The notes: generated from the letters alone by a model not told the origin. DNA of 37,816 nucleotides from Paenibacillus arenilitoris (GCF_014705655.1 NZ_JACXIY010000053.1:1-37816); one strand, 5' to 3'; shown: positions 1-8,657, counted from the stretch's first letter. Program-made: numbers and translations.

Positions 1-2255
1 CCGCCGCGGTCGTCCGCGCGGCCGCCGAACCCGCCGCGCTTCTTGCCGCCGCGCGCGCCGTCGAACCCGGCGCCCGGCGCGCCCTTGGAGCCGCTCCGCG
101 GCTTCATATCGACCATTTCGAAGTCGATCGTATGCTCCGTCATGCTAACCCGCGACACGCGAATCTTCACCTCGTCGCCGATCCGGTACGTCCGCGACGT
201 GCGCTCACCGAGCAGAAGCATGTGCTGCTCGTGGAAGTGGTAATAATCGTCCGTCAGATCGCTAAGACGGATTAACCCCTCCACCGAGTTGTCGAGCTCG
301 ATGAACATGCCGAAGCTCGTCACGCTGCTGATGATGCCCTCGAACTCCTCGCCGACTTTATCGAGCATGAACTCGCATTTTTTCAGCTGCTCCACGTCGC
401 GCTCCGCGTCAACGGCCACCCGCTCGCGCTCCGAGGACACCTGCGCGATGTCGCCCATGCGCGAAGCGAGGTAATCGTGGCGCGCTTCCGTCAGCTGCCC
501 GCCGCCTTCGATCACCTCGCGGATGATCCGGTGGATGACTAGATCGGGGTAACGCCGGATCGGCGACGTGAAGTGCGAATAAAATTCCGCCGCAAGCCCG
601 AAATGCCCGAGGCTCTCCGCGTCGTATTTCGCCTGCTTCATCGAGCGGAGCATGACGGTCGAGATGACCGTCGCCTCCTTCGTGCCGCGGATTTCCTCCA
701 GCAGCGTCTGCAGCGCCCTCGGATGGACGGAGTTGCCCTTGCCCTTCACCGCGTAGCCGAAGTTTGCCGCGAACCGGATAAAGTTCAGAAGCTTCTCCTG
801 GTCCGGGTCCTCGTGGATCCGGTACAGGAACGGCACGCGCAGCCAGTGGAAATGCTCCGCCACCGTCTCGTTCGCCACCAGCATGAATTCCTCGATGATT
901 TGCTCCGCAATGGAGCGCTCGCGCTTCACGATATCGACCGCTTTGCCGTTCTCGTCGACGAGCACCTTCGACTCTTGGAAGTCGAAATCGATCGCGCCGC
1001 GCTTCATCCGCTTCGACCGGAGGCGCATCGCAAGATCCTCCATAAGCCCGAACATGCCGAGCAGATCGGCGTAGCGCTCCTTCAGCTCGGTCTGAGGCTC
1101 TTCTTCCGTCGCCGTGAGCAGCCTCCGGACGTTCGCATACGTCATGCGCTCCTTCGTGCGGATGACGCTCGTGAAAATATCGTGCCGAACCCGCTTCAGC
1201 GTCTTGGCGTCGAACTCCATCTCGCACGAAAGCGTTAACCGGTCCACCTTCGGATTCAGCGAGCAAATGCCGTTCGACAGCCGGTGCGGCAGCATCGGAA
1301 TGACGCGGTCGACCAAGTAAACGCTGCAGCCGCGGCGGAACGCCTCTTGGTCCAGCTGCGACTTCTCCAACACATAGTACCCGACGTCCGCGATATGAAC
1401 CCCGAGCAAATAATTCCCGTTCTCCAGACGTTTCACGTGCACCGCGTCGTCGAGATCCTTCGCGTCTTCGCCGTCGATCGTCACGATGACCTCGCCGCGC
1501 AGATCGCGCCTGCCCTGCTGCACGATCTCCTCCTCGGTAATCGCGTCCGGCGCCGCTTCCGCCTCGGCCATCACTTCGTCCGGGAAGCCCTCCGGCAGCT
1601 GATGCTTGCGGATAATCGACAGGATGTCGACCCCGGGATCGTTCTTATGCCCTAAAATTTCGATAATCTCGCCCTCGGCCGCGGACCGACCTTCCGGATA
1701 GGAGACGATGCGCACGACGACCTTCTGTCCGGATACCGCTCCTTGATAGCCGCCCTTCGGAATGAAAATATCCCGGTTGATCCGTTTGTCGTCCGGCACG
1801 ACGAACGCATATGCCTCGTGATCCTCGAACGTGCCGACGATTTGCGTCACCGCGCGCTCCACGATCCGGACGACTTCGCCCTCCATCCGGCCGCCGTGCT
1901 CGCTTCTCGACGTGACGCGGACGAGAACGGTGTCGCCGTTCATCGCGCTTTTCAAATCATTGGCATGCAGGTAGACGTCCGGGTGCTCCTTCTCGTCGGG
2001 AATCAGGAAGCCGAAGCCCTTCGCGTGCGACTGCAGCCGGCCCCGAATCAAATTCATCCGCTCCGGCACCCCGTAATGCTCGTTCGGCGTGCGGATGATC
2101 TTCCCCTCGTCCTCCAGCTGGTTCAGCATTTTCAGGAATTGCTTGAACTCCTGCGCGTCTTCGATGCCGTAGTGCTTCTCGAGCTCCTGGTAAGTCATCG
2201 GCTTATACGCCTTTTCACGCATAAAATCAAGCAGTTCCTGCTCGTTAATGATCAT
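1..2255 (-). CDS. rnr: Ribonuclease R (3'-5' exoribonuclease), 3' end of gene outside window
   Basis: Degrades structured RNA 3' to 5' and acts in mRNA turnover and rRNA/tmRNA quality control in the cytoplasm. About 751 codons are visible and no stop is reached at base 1, so only the C-terminal tail is missing (the B. subtilis protein is near 780 aa). Domain order: helix-turn-helix-like N-terminus (about 1-65), two cold-shock domains (about 70-220), and the RNB catalytic domain (about 253-590) with the acidic motif DGEDAKDLDD, whose Asp residues bind Mg, and the HFTSPIRRYPDL signature near 555. An S1 domain (about 632-715) and a Gly/Arg/Lys-rich tail follow. The ATG at 2255 was chosen because AGGAG lies about 11 bases upstream and the protein then aligns with its family from residue 1. 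It sits downstream of secG, as in Bacillus, with smpB expected beyond the edge. Identification is secure. Confidence 0.96.
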   Translation of the reverse strand, partial: MIINEQELLDFMREKAYKPMTYQELEKHYGIEDAQEFKQFLKMLNQLEDEGKIIRTPNEHYGVPERMNLIRGRLQSHAKGFGFLIPDEKEHPDVYLHANDLKSAMNGDTVLVRVTSRSEHGGRMEGEVVRIVERAVTQIVGTFEDHEAYAFVVPDDKRINRDIFIPKGGYQGAVSGQKVVVRIVSYPEGRSAAEGEIIEILGHKNDPGVDILSIIRKHQLPEGFPDEVMAEAEAAPDAITEEEIVQQGRRDLRGEVIVTIDGEDAKDLDDAVHVKRLENGNYLLGVHIADVGYYVLEKSQLDQEAFRRGCSVYLVDRVIPMLPHRLSNGICSLNPKVDRLTLSCEMEFDAKTLKRVRHDIFTSVIRTKERMTYANVRRLLTATEEEPQTELKERYADLLGMFGLMEDLAMRLRSKRMKRGAIDFDFQESKVLVDENGKAVDIVKRERSIAEQIIEEFMLVANETVAEHFHWLRVPFLYRIHEDPDQEKLLNFIRFAANFGYAVKGKGNSVHPRALQTLLEEIRGTKEATVISTVMLRSMKQAKYDAESLGHFGLAAEFYSHFTSPIRRYPDLVIHRIIREVIEGGGQLTEARHDYLASRMGDIAQVSSERERVAVDAERDVEQLKKCEFMLDKVGEEFEGIISSVTSFGMFIELDNSVEGLIRLSDLTDDYYHFHEQHMLLLGERTSRTYRIGDEVKIRVSRVSMTEHTIDFEMVDMKPRSGSKGAPGAGFDGARGGKKRGGFGGRADDRG

Positions 2256-2382
2256 GATCGCAATTTCTCCTCTTACGCCTGCCGCCGATTGTTCCGTCCG
2301 TTTCGGCAGATTGATAGATTTTCCATATACCATGTAGTATACACGAAATGAAAGCGGCGCATCCGTGAATCTGCCCAAAATA

Positions 2383-2412
2383 CAAAAAAAGCGGGGAATC
2401 TATCCCCGCTTT
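2383..2412 (-). terminator. Intrinsic terminator after secG
   Basis: A 10-bp perfect stem (2388-2397 with 2403-2412, 5-base loop) is followed on the minus strand by a run of seven T (2384-2390). It lies 15 bases beyond the secG stop, so rnr probably needs its own promoter or read-through. I see no clear rnr promoter in 2256-2380. Confidence 0.9.
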
Positions 2413-2427
2413 GACGCAAGTTATTCA

Positions 2428-2664
2428 TTATTGTTGTACGAAATACGATACAACCAGCGCCAAAATGAAAAAGCCTACGGCCAGCGCAACCGTCAAACGC
2501 TGCAAAAACAAATCCAAACCGCGCGCCTTCGTCTTGCCGAACAGATGCTCGGCGCCGCCGGTAATCGCTCCGGACAAGCCCGCGCTTTTCCCTTTCTGCA
2601 GCAATACGACCGCAATCAGTCCGATCGAGAATACAACGAGCAAGATCTTCAAAAAGATTTCCAT
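2428..2664 (-). CDS. secG: Preprotein translocase subunit SecG
   Basis: Small integral-membrane partner of SecYE that assists SecA-driven protein export. The 78-residue product has two hydrophobic segments (about 4-22 and 54-74) around a loop with the family's GLSGAI and GGAEHLFGK motifs. The start at 2664 is supported by a strong GGAGGTGG Shine-Dalgarno at 2672-2679. A longer in-frame version from 2709 would add 15 residues that run through this ribosome site and is unlikely. It has its own promoter just upstream and a terminator just downstream, and so looks monocistronic. The secG-rnr order is typical of Bacillales. Confidence 0.95.
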   Translation of the reverse strand: MEIFLKILLVVFSIGLIAVVLLQKGKSAGLSGAITGGAEHLFGKTKARGLDLFLQRLTVALAVGFFILALVVSYFVQQ

Positions 2665-2717
2665 CTTTGTTCCACCTCCAGCATAGGAGCTCCGTAAACA
2701 TAAAAACACGTAAAATG

Positions 2718-2746
2718 ATCATACCATAGCTGGGCTCCGATTACAA
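2718..2746 (-). promoter_or_regulatory. SigA-type promoter of secG
   Basis: On the minus strand, TTGTAA (2741-2746), a 17-base spacer and TATGAT (2718-2723) form a good vegetative promoter. It lies about 50 bases before the secG start. It begins inside the gap after the upstream isomerase gene, so secG can be expressed independently. Confidence 0.75.
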
Positions 2747-2772
2747 TAGGACGACCTGAAGCCGCTGCAAGC

Positions 2773-3537
2773 TCACAAGCCGTGCCGCTGCAAAAAACGA
2801 TAATTGTTCGCCGCGCTGTCGAGCGAGCTCTTCTCGAACTGCTCCTGCTCTACGATCACGTACTCCACGCCGGCCGGCTCAAGCAGATCGAACAGCTTCT
2901 CGTAGCCGATCTCGCCTTTGCCGATTTCCGCGTCTTTGCGGCCCTTCGCGAAATCCTTGAAGTGAACGAGCGGCACGCGGCCCTTATACTTCCCCAAATA
3001 TTCGGACGGCTTGTACCCGCCCAGATGCAGCCAGCCTAAATCGAACTGCATGACCATCAGCTCGGCCGGCACTTGCTCCAGCAGATGATCGAGCACCGTC
3101 TTCTTGTCCACCAGCTTGAACTCGAAATCGTGGTTGTGGTAGCCGTATGTAAGGCCCGCATCCTTCGCCTGCTGCCCGCACCGCGTCAGGATATCGACCA
3201 GATGCTTGACGTCTTCCTTCGTTGGCTGCTCCGGAAGCGGCGCCCATGGCGTAATCAGATACGTGATCCCGAGCTCCTTCGCGTAATCGATTTGTCCGGC
3301 AAAATCGGCCTCCAGCCGCTTCGTATCGCTGAAGTTAAGCGGCACATGCGCCGAAGGCGCCGCAAGCTTCAGCTCGTCCAGCTTGTTTTTCAGCTCTGCC
3401 GCCGGCGTCTTGAAGAAGCCCGCGAATTCGACCGCTTTGTAGCCGATCTTCGCCACCTTCTCCAGCGTGCCCAAAAAATCGATCTCCGTCTGATCCCTGA
3501 GCGAATACAGTTGGATGCCCGCCACCGGCTTGCCCAT
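2773..3537 (-). CDS. Sugar phosphate isomerase/epimerase family TIM-barrel protein
   Basis: 254-residue protein of the xylose-isomerase-like/AP-endonuclease-2 TIM-barrel family. Members isomerise or epimerise free or phosphorylated sugars and inositols using a divalent metal. Visible family features are the N-terminal GIQLYSLRDQ strand, GYKAVEFAGF, an HVPLN segment, GYHNHDFEF, the FDLGWLHLGG segment and VHFKDF; the His/Asp/Glu residues in these positions usually bind the metal. Length is normal. The ATG at 3537 has a moderate GGTGTCGGGGG ribosome site. It lies between the eno terminator and the secG promoter, so it is probably its own unit; a TATACT -10 element is visible at about 3581-3586 (minus) but without a convincing -35. 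The substrate cannot be deduced. Neighbouring glycolysis genes may be coincidental. Confidence 0.82.
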   Translation of the reverse strand: MGKPVAGIQLYSLRDQTEIDFLGTLEKVAKIGYKAVEFAGFFKTPAAELKNKLDELKLAAPSAHVPLNFSDTKRLEADFAGQIDYAKELGITYLITPWAPLPEQPTKEDVKHLVDILTRCGQQAKDAGLTYGYHNHDFEFKLVDKKTVLDHLLEQVPAELMVMQFDLGWLHLGGYKPSEYLGKYKGRVPLVHFKDFAKGRKDAEIGKGEIGYEKLFDLLEPAGVEYVIVEQEQFEKSSLDSAANNYRFLQRHGL

Positions 3538-3614
3538 CCCCCGACACCTGCCTATCCCTTCATGCCTGTTGTTGTCCGCTTAGTATAACCAGCGGAAGCC
3601 CGGCGAAATCCGCA

Positions 3615-3652
3615 TAAAAAAGAAGGGCATGTCCGGGAGGACATGCCCTTCT
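3615..3652 (-). terminator. Intrinsic terminator after eno
   Basis: A 14-bp perfect stem (3621-3634 with 3639-3652, 4-base loop) is followed by T-rich sequence on the minus strand (3615-3620). It starts 13 bases after the eno stop and closes the glycolytic transcription unit. Confidence 0.93.
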
Positions 3653-3665
3653 TCATCATACAGCC

Positions 3666-4958
3666 TTATTTGAAGCTTTTCAGGTTGTAGAACGCTTTTT
3701 TGCCGCCGTATTGAGCCGTCGAGCCCAGCTGATCCTCGATGCGAAGCAATTGGTTGTACTTCGCTACGCGGTCCGTGCGGGAAGGCGCGCCCGTCTTGAT
3801 CTGGCCGGCATTCGTCGCAACCGCGATATCGGCGATCGTGCTGTCTTCGCTTTCGCCGGAACGGTGGGAGATAACCGCCGTGTAGCCTGCGCGTTTCGCC
3901 ATTTCGATCGCGTCGAACGTCTCGGTCAGTGTGCCGATTTGGTTAACTTTAACAAGGATCGAGTTGCCTACGCCCTTCTCGATGCCGTCGGACAGGCGCT
4001 CGGTGTTCGTTACGAACAGATCGTCGCCAACGAGCTGTACCTTGCCGCCGAGCTTGTCGGTAAGCAGCTTCCAGCCGTCCCAGTCGTCTTCGGAGCAGCC
4101 GTCTTCGATCGATACGATCGGGTATTTGTCGACCCACGAAGCGAGAAGGTCTACGAATTCCGCCGATGTGAACGATTTGCCTTCGCCCGCCAGCACGTAT
4201 TTGCCGTCCTTGAAGAACTCGGTCGAAGCCACGTCCATGCCGAGGAATACGTCTACGCCCGGCTTGTAGCCTGCGCGCTCGATCGCGGAGATGATCGTCG
4301 TAATCGCTTCTTCGTTGGAGCCGAGGTTCGGCGCGAAGCCGCCTTCGTCGCCGACAGCCGTGTTAAGGCCTTTGTCATGCAATACGGCTTTCAGGTTGTG
4401 GAAGATTTCGGCGCCGATGCGGAGCGCTTCCTTGAAGTCGGCCGCACCGACAGGAAGAACCATGAATTCTTGCACGTCGATGTTGTTGTCGGCATGCTCG
4501 CCGCCGTTGATGATGTTCATCATCGGAACCGGAAGCGTCTTGGCGTTGAAGCCGCCAAGGTAAGTATAGAGAGGGACGTCCAGAGCGTCGGCTGCCGCAC
4601 GGGCAACGGCCATCGATACGGCCAGAATCGCGTTCGCGCCTAGCTTCGCTTTGTTCGGCGTGCCGTCAAGCTCGATCATTTTGCGGTCGATCAGCACTTG
4701 GTCAAGCGCGTCGAGACCGATAATTTCCGGAGCGATAACCGTGTTTACATTTTCAACGGCTTTCAGAACGCCTTTGCCGAGGAAACGGGATTTGTCGCCG
4801 TCGCGAAGCTCTACGGCTTCGTAAGCGCCGGTGGATGCGCCGGAAGGAACGATGGCGCGTCCTTTGCCGCCGGACTCGAGGGATACTTCTACTTCAACGG
4901 TTGGATTACCGCGGGAATCAAGCACTTCGCGTGCATATACGTCAACGATCAAAGACAT
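3666..4958 (-). CDS. eno: Enolase (phosphopyruvate hydratase)
   Basis: Interconverts 2-phosphoglycerate and phosphoenolpyruvate, using Mg in the cytoplasm; in Gram-positives it is also found in the RNA degradosome. The 430-residue length is exactly normal. Recognisable motifs are VLDSRGNPTVEVEV (N-terminus), PSGASTGAYEAVELRDGD, GDEGGFAPN with a catalytic acidic pair, SIEDG, LVGDDLFVTN with a metal ligand, KVNQIGTLTET carrying the catalytic Lys, and SHRSGESED. The ATG at 4958 is preceded by AAGGAG about 10 bases upstream. It is the last gene of pgk-tpiA-gpmI-eno, 25 bases after gpmI, and is followed by a strong terminator. Confidence 0.98.
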   Translation of the reverse strand: MSLIVDVYAREVLDSRGNPTVEVEVSLESGGKGRAIVPSGASTGAYEAVELRDGDKSRFLGKGVLKAVENVNTVIAPEIIGLDALDQVLIDRKMIELDGTPNKAKLGANAILAVSMAVARAAADALDVPLYTYLGGFNAKTLPVPMMNIINGGEHADNNIDVQEFMVLPVGAADFKEALRIGAEIFHNLKAVLHDKGLNTAVGDEGGFAPNLGSNEEAITTIISAIERAGYKPGVDVFLGMDVASTEFFKDGKYVLAGEGKSFTSAEFVDLLASWVDKYPIVSIEDGCSEDDWDGWKLLTDKLGGKVQLVGDDLFVTNTERLSDGIEKGVGNSILVKVNQIGTLTETFDAIEMAKRAGYTAVISHRSGESEDSTIADIAVATNAGQIKTGAPSRTDRVAKYNQLLRIEDQLGSTAQYGGKKAFYNLKSFK

Positions 4959-4983
4959 GAGGAAAACACTCCTTCGTTATAGT

Positions 4984-6525
4984 TTATTTTTGGTTAATTA
5001 ACGTGCTGCCGGTCATTTCGCTTGGTTTGTCCAGCTCCATCAAATCGAGGAACGTCGGCGCGATATCGGCCAGAATGCCGCCTTCGCGAAGCGTCGCGCC
5101 CTCTCTCGTCACGATGAGAGGCACCGGATTTGTCGTATGCGCCGTATGCGGACGGCCGTTCTCGTCGAATACCATGTCCGCATTGCCGTGGTCGGCCGTA
5201 ATGATGCAGACGCCGCCTTTGGCGAGCACCGCCTCCACGACCTTGCCGAGGCATTCGTCCGTCGCTTCGACCGCCTTAATCGTCGGCTCCAGCATGCCGG
5301 AATGGCCGACCATGTCGGGATTGGCAAAGTTCAGGATGATGGCGTCATGCTTGTCCGCCTCGATCTCGCGAACGGTCGATTCCGCAAGCTCGTACGCGCT
5401 CATCTCCGGCTGCAGGTCGTACGTGGCGACCTTCGGCGAGTTGATCAGGACGCGGGTCTCGCCCGGCAGCTCCTGGTCGCGGCCGCCGCTGAAGAAGAAC
5501 GTGACATGCGGATACTTCTCGGTCTCGGCCGTGCGCAGCTGCGTCTTGTGGTTCTGGGCAAGCACTTCGCCGAGCGTGTTATCGAGATTTTTAGGAGAAT
5601 AAGCAACATAACCGTCAACGGATTCGCTGAACAGCGTCAGGCAGACGAAGTACAGGTTCGACGGGCACTTCTCGCCGCGGTCGAAGCCGCGGAAATCCGC
5701 GTTCGTGAACACCTGCGACAGCTGAATCGCGCGGTCCGGGCGGAAGTTGAAGAACACGACCGCATCCTCCGATTCGACGAGGCCGACCGGCTTGTCGTTC
5801 TCGTCCACGATAACCGTCGGCATAACGAATTCATCATAAACCGATTTCTCGTAGGATTCAACTACCGCTTGGATCGGATCGACGTATTTAGGCCCTTCGC
5901 CGTATACCATGGCGCGATAGGACTTCTCCGTGCGCTCCCAGCGCTTGTCGCGGTCCATCGCGTAGTAGCGGCCTTGCACCGTCGCGATGCGGCCTACGCC
6001 CACCTCTTCGATCTTCGCCTGCAATTGTTCCAAATAACCTCTCGCACTGTCCGGGGAAACGTCGCGCCCGTCGAGGAAAGCATGGATGTACACGTCCGTC
6101 AGCTCTTCCTTCTTCGCCAGCTCGAGCATGGCGAACAAGTGCGCGATATGGCTGTGCACGCCGCCGTCGGACAGCAAGCCGTACAGATGAAGCTTCTTGT
6201 TGTTCGTCTTCACGTGACGCACGGCGCCAAGGAGCGTCTCGTTATCGAAGAACTCGCCGTCGCGGATCGATTTGCTGATCCGGGTCAAGTCCTGGTAGAC
6301 GATCCTGCCCGCGCCGATGTTAAGATGGCCGACCTCGGAATTGCCCATCTGGCCTTCCGGCAGGCCGACCGCTTCGCCCGATGCCGTCAGCGTCGTATGC
6401 GGATAGGTCGACCAATAACGGTCGTAATTCGGCTTATTCGCTTGCGCGACGGCGTTGCCCGTCACATCGTCGCGAAGTCCGAAGCCGTCCAGAATAATAA
6501 GCGCTACGGGTTTCTTGGAAGCCAT
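4984..6525 (-). CDS. gpmI: 2,3-bisphosphoglycerate-independent phosphoglycerate mutase
   Basis: Converts 3-phosphoglycerate to 2-phosphoglycerate through a phosphoserine enzyme, needing Mn. The 513 residues match the alkaline-phosphatase-superfamily iPGM. Visible residues include Asp13 in LDGFG, the nucleophile Ser63 in the GNSEVGH motif, HSHIAHLFAM, GRDVSPDSARG, the metal-binding NFANPDMVGHSG and ITADHGNAD near the C-terminus, and HTTNPVP. Only 1 base separates it from the tpiA stop, and its ribosome site (GAGGGGG) lies inside tpiA, so translation is probably coupled. In spore formers the Mn and pH dependence of this enzyme lets it shut down in the forespore, leaving a 3-PGA store; that is family knowledge, not visible here. 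Confidence 0.98.
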   Translation of the reverse strand: MASKKPVALIILDGFGLRDDVTGNAVAQANKPNYDRYWSTYPHTTLTASGEAVGLPEGQMGNSEVGHLNIGAGRIVYQDLTRISKSIRDGEFFDNETLLGAVRHVKTNNKKLHLYGLLSDGGVHSHIAHLFAMLELAKKEELTDVYIHAFLDGRDVSPDSARGYLEQLQAKIEEVGVGRIATVQGRYYAMDRDKRWERTEKSYRAMVYGEGPKYVDPIQAVVESYEKSVYDEFVMPTVIVDENDKPVGLVESEDAVVFFNFRPDRAIQLSQVFTNADFRGFDRGEKCPSNLYFVCLTLFSESVDGYVAYSPKNLDNTLGEVLAQNHKTQLRTAETEKYPHVTFFFSGGRDQELPGETRVLINSPKVATYDLQPEMSAYELAESTVREIEADKHDAIILNFANPDMVGHSGMLEPTIKAVEATDECLGKVVEAVLAKGGVCIITADHGNADMVFDENGRPHTAHTTNPVPLIVTREGATLREGGILADIAPTFLDLMELDKPSEMTGSTLINQK

Positions 6526-6526
6526 C

Positions 6527-7285
6527 TTACTTGGCCCCCTCGACCAGTGCGATGTAGGAAGCCGGCTCCAGGCTCGCGCCGCCTACGAGGGCGCCGTCGA
6601 TGTCGGCTTGGCCCAAGTACTCGGCTACGTTGTTCGGCTTCACGCTGCCGCCGTACTGAATGCGGACCGCATCGGCCGTCGCTTGATCGTACAGGCCCGC
6701 CACGATGCCGCGGATGTAACCGATGACGTCCTGCGCATCTTCGGAAGTCGACGATTTGCCCGTTCCGATCGCCCAGATCGGCTCGTAGGCGATAACGACT
6801 TCCGCCGCTTGCGCTGCCGACAAGCCTTGGAATGCCGCTTCGGTTTGCACTTTACATACGTCCTTCGTTTGTCCGGCTTCGCGCTCTTCCAGCTTCTCGC
6901 CTACGCAGACGATCGGCAGAAGGCTATGCTTGAACGAAGCGTGAACCTTCTTGTTCACGATCTCGTCGGACTCCGCGAAGTACGCGCGGCGCTCGGAGTG
7001 GCCGATGATGACGTACTTGACGCCGAGATCCTTCAGCATAACGCCGCTGATTTCGCCCGTATACGCGCCGTTGTCCTCGAAGTGGACGTTTTGCGCGCCG
7101 ATCGCGATGGATGTGCCTTTGGCCGCTTCAACAAGCGCCGGGAGCGTCGTGTAAGGCGCGCAAATGACGCTCTCTACGCCGGCAACCTCGGCCTTGCCCT
7201 TTACTTCGGAGAAAAAGGATACGGCTTCGGACACCGTTTTGAACATTTTCCAGTTGCCTGCAATAATAGGTGTTCTCTTGCTCAT
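6527..7285 (-). CDS. tpiA: Triosephosphate isomerase
   Basis: Interconverts dihydroxyacetone phosphate and glyceraldehyde-3-phosphate. The 252-residue TIM barrel keeps all catalytic residues: Lys13 (GNWKM), His96 (IIGHSERR) and Glu168 (AYEPIWAIGTG), with the flexible loop following, and the phosphate-gripping QYGGSVKPNN near the C-terminus. AAGGAGG precedes the ATG. It lies 25 bases after pgk and 1 base before gpmI in the glycolytic operon. Confidence 0.98.
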   Translation of the reverse strand: MSKRTPIIAGNWKMFKTVSEAVSFFSEVKGKAEVAGVESVICAPYTTLPALVEAAKGTSIAIGAQNVHFEDNGAYTGEISGVMLKDLGVKYVIIGHSERRAYFAESDEIVNKKVHASFKHSLLPIVCVGEKLEEREAGQTKDVCKVQTEAAFQGLSAAQAAEVVIAYEPIWAIGTGKSSTSEDAQDVIGYIRGIVAGLYDQATADAVRIQYGGSVKPNNVAEYLGQADIDGALVGGASLEPASYIALVEGAK

Positions 7286-7310
7286 GCTTGGATCCTCCTT
7301 TTTGAAATTT

Positions 7311-8495
7311 TTATTTATCGTTAAGCGCTACGACGCCCGGCAGTTCTTTGCCTTCCATGAATTCCAGGGAAGCGCCGCCGCCCGTCGAGATGAAGTCCAT
7401 TTTGTCCGCAAGGCCGAATTTCTCCGCGGCCGCAGCGGAGTCGCCGCCGCCGATGACGGTGTAGCCGGACGTTTCCGCGCATGCGCGGGCAACGGCCTGC
7501 GTACCGTGCGAGAACGGCTCGATTTCGAATACGCCCATCGGCCCGTTCCATACGACGAGCTTCGAGTTTTTGATCACGTCCGCATACAGCTCGCGCGTCT
7601 TCGGTCCGATGTCGATGCCTTCCCATTCGGCCGGGATGCTGTCAACGTCTACGATTTTTGTGTTCGCGTCCGCGCTGAAATCGTCGGTTACGACAATATC
7701 GACCGGGATCAGGAAGTTTTTGCCGAGCTTCTTCGCCTTCTCCATGAATTCGAGCGCAAGATCGAGCTTGCTGTTGTCGACGAGCGACTTGCCGATTTCA
7801 TGGCCTTGCGCTTTGAAGAACGTGTACGACAGGCCGCCCCCGATGATGATGTTGTCCGCGATTTCAAGCATTTTGTCGATAACCGCGATTTTGTCCTTTA
7901 CTTTCGAGCCGCCGACGATCGCCGTGAACGGACGCTCGGGGTTGTTAAGCGCCTTGCCGAGCACCTCGAGCTCTCTTTCCATCAGCAAGCCGGATACGGC
8001 CGGAAGCAGGCGCGCGATGCCTTCGGTCGAAGCGTGCGCGCGGTGAGCGGCGCCGAACGCGTCGTTGACGAACAGGTCGGCAAGCTTCGCGAAGGACTTC
8101 GCCAGTTCCGGATCGTTCTTCTCTTCGCCTTCATAGAAACGCACGTTTTCGAGCAGGAGCACGTCGCCGTTGTTCAGAGCGGCTACCTGCGCTTCCACCG
8201 CTTCGCCGATCGCTTCGCCCGCTTTCGTTACCGGCTTGCCGAGCAGCTCGGACAGGCGCGCCGCGGAAGCCGTATGGCGAAGCTCCTCGACCACTTGGCC
8301 GTTCGGACGGCCAAGGTGGCTCGCCAGAATCACTTTTGCGCCTTTTTCGATTAAGTAGTTGATCGTAGGTAGCGTCTCGCGGATCCGTTTGTCGTCGGTA
8401 ATTTTCCCGTTCTCGAGCGGCACGTTGAAGTCAACGCGGACAAATACCCGTTTACCTGCTAATTCTGCTACGTCACGTACGCTTTTTTTATTCAT
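7311..8495 (-). CDS. pgk: Phosphoglycerate kinase
   Basis: Transfers the acyl phosphate of 1,3-bisphosphoglycerate to ADP, the first ATP-yielding step of lower glycolysis. The protein is 394 residues with the two-lobe family pattern: RVFVRVDFNVPL near the N-terminus, SHLGRPNG, ENVRFYEGEE, DAFGAAHRAHAST, and C-terminal lobe motifs GGSKVKDKI, WNGPMGVFE and GGGDSAAA. The start at 8495 has GGGAGGTC 5 bases upstream and gives the standard N-terminus. An in-frame extension to 8561 would read back into the intergenic terminator and is not believed. It is separated from gap by a strong terminator, so its expression must come from read-through or an unrecognised promoter. Confidence 0.97.
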   Translation of the reverse strand: MNKKSVRDVAELAGKRVFVRVDFNVPLENGKITDDKRIRETLPTINYLIEKGAKVILASHLGRPNGQVVEELRHTASAARLSELLGKPVTKAGEAIGEAVEAQVAALNNGDVLLLENVRFYEGEEKNDPELAKSFAKLADLFVNDAFGAAHRAHASTEGIARLLPAVSGLLMERELEVLGKALNNPERPFTAIVGGSKVKDKIAVIDKMLEIADNIIIGGGLSYTFFKAQGHEIGKSLVDNSKLDLALEFMEKAKKLGKNFLIPVDIVVTDDFSADANTKIVDVDSIPAEWEGIDIGPKTRELYADVIKNSKLVVWNGPMGVFEIEPFSHGTQAVARACAETSGYTVIGGGDSAAAAEKFGLADKMDFISTGGGASLEFMEGKELPGVVALNDK

Positions 8496-8537
8496 CGATG
8501 AAGACCTCCCGGTTATGTTAATGGCTCTCCTATCCAC

Positions 8538-8577
8538 AAAAAAAGAAGGTCGTTCCTTCAAAGAAGGAACGACCTTC
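8538..8577 (-). terminator. Intrinsic terminator between gap and pgk
   Basis: A 15-bp perfect stem (8545-8559 with 8563-8577) with a 3-base loop is followed by seven T on the minus strand (8538-8544). It lies 81 bases after the gap stop and 43 bases before the pgk start. It should end or strongly reduce cggR-gap transcription before pgk. Confidence 0.93.
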
Positions 8578-8578
8578 A

Positions 8579-8642
8579 GGCCCGCGCCTCATCCGAGCCG
8601 CAGGGCCAAGGACCTTGGCTCTGCACCCGAGAGCCGCAGTCC
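8579..8642 (-). other. Two tandem hairpins in the gap 3' untranslated region
   Basis: Upstream of the terminator, the minus-strand RNA folds into one hairpin at 8610-8642 (outer GGAC/GTCC, inner 6-bp GGCTCT/AGAGCC, 7-base loop). A second lies at 8579-8607 (GGCCC/GGGCC, a one-base bulge, then GCG/CGC). With the terminator this makes three consecutive stem-loops filling almost the whole gap-pgk gap. I do not recognise a known RNA family; it may stabilise the gap mRNA 3' end or control read-through. Confidence 0.6.
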
Positions 8643-8657
8643 GTCGGCCTTCTTTGC

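Noticed and set aside
409..1266. 285-codon minus-strand frame inside the rnr region
   Set aside because: Out-of-frame shadow of rnr; the true frame gives the RNB and S1 domains without interruption.
5137..6726. Long open frame (529 codons) on the plus strand opposite gpmI and tpiA
   Set aside because: Antisense to two certain enzymes with full catalytic motifs; composition is the Arg/Leu/Val/Asp-rich shadow typical of GC-rich codon bias, and there is no family resemblance or ribosome site.
7164..8354. 396-codon plus-strand frame opposite pgk and tpiA
   Set aside because: Antisense shadow; the opposite strand encodes complete pgk and tpiA.
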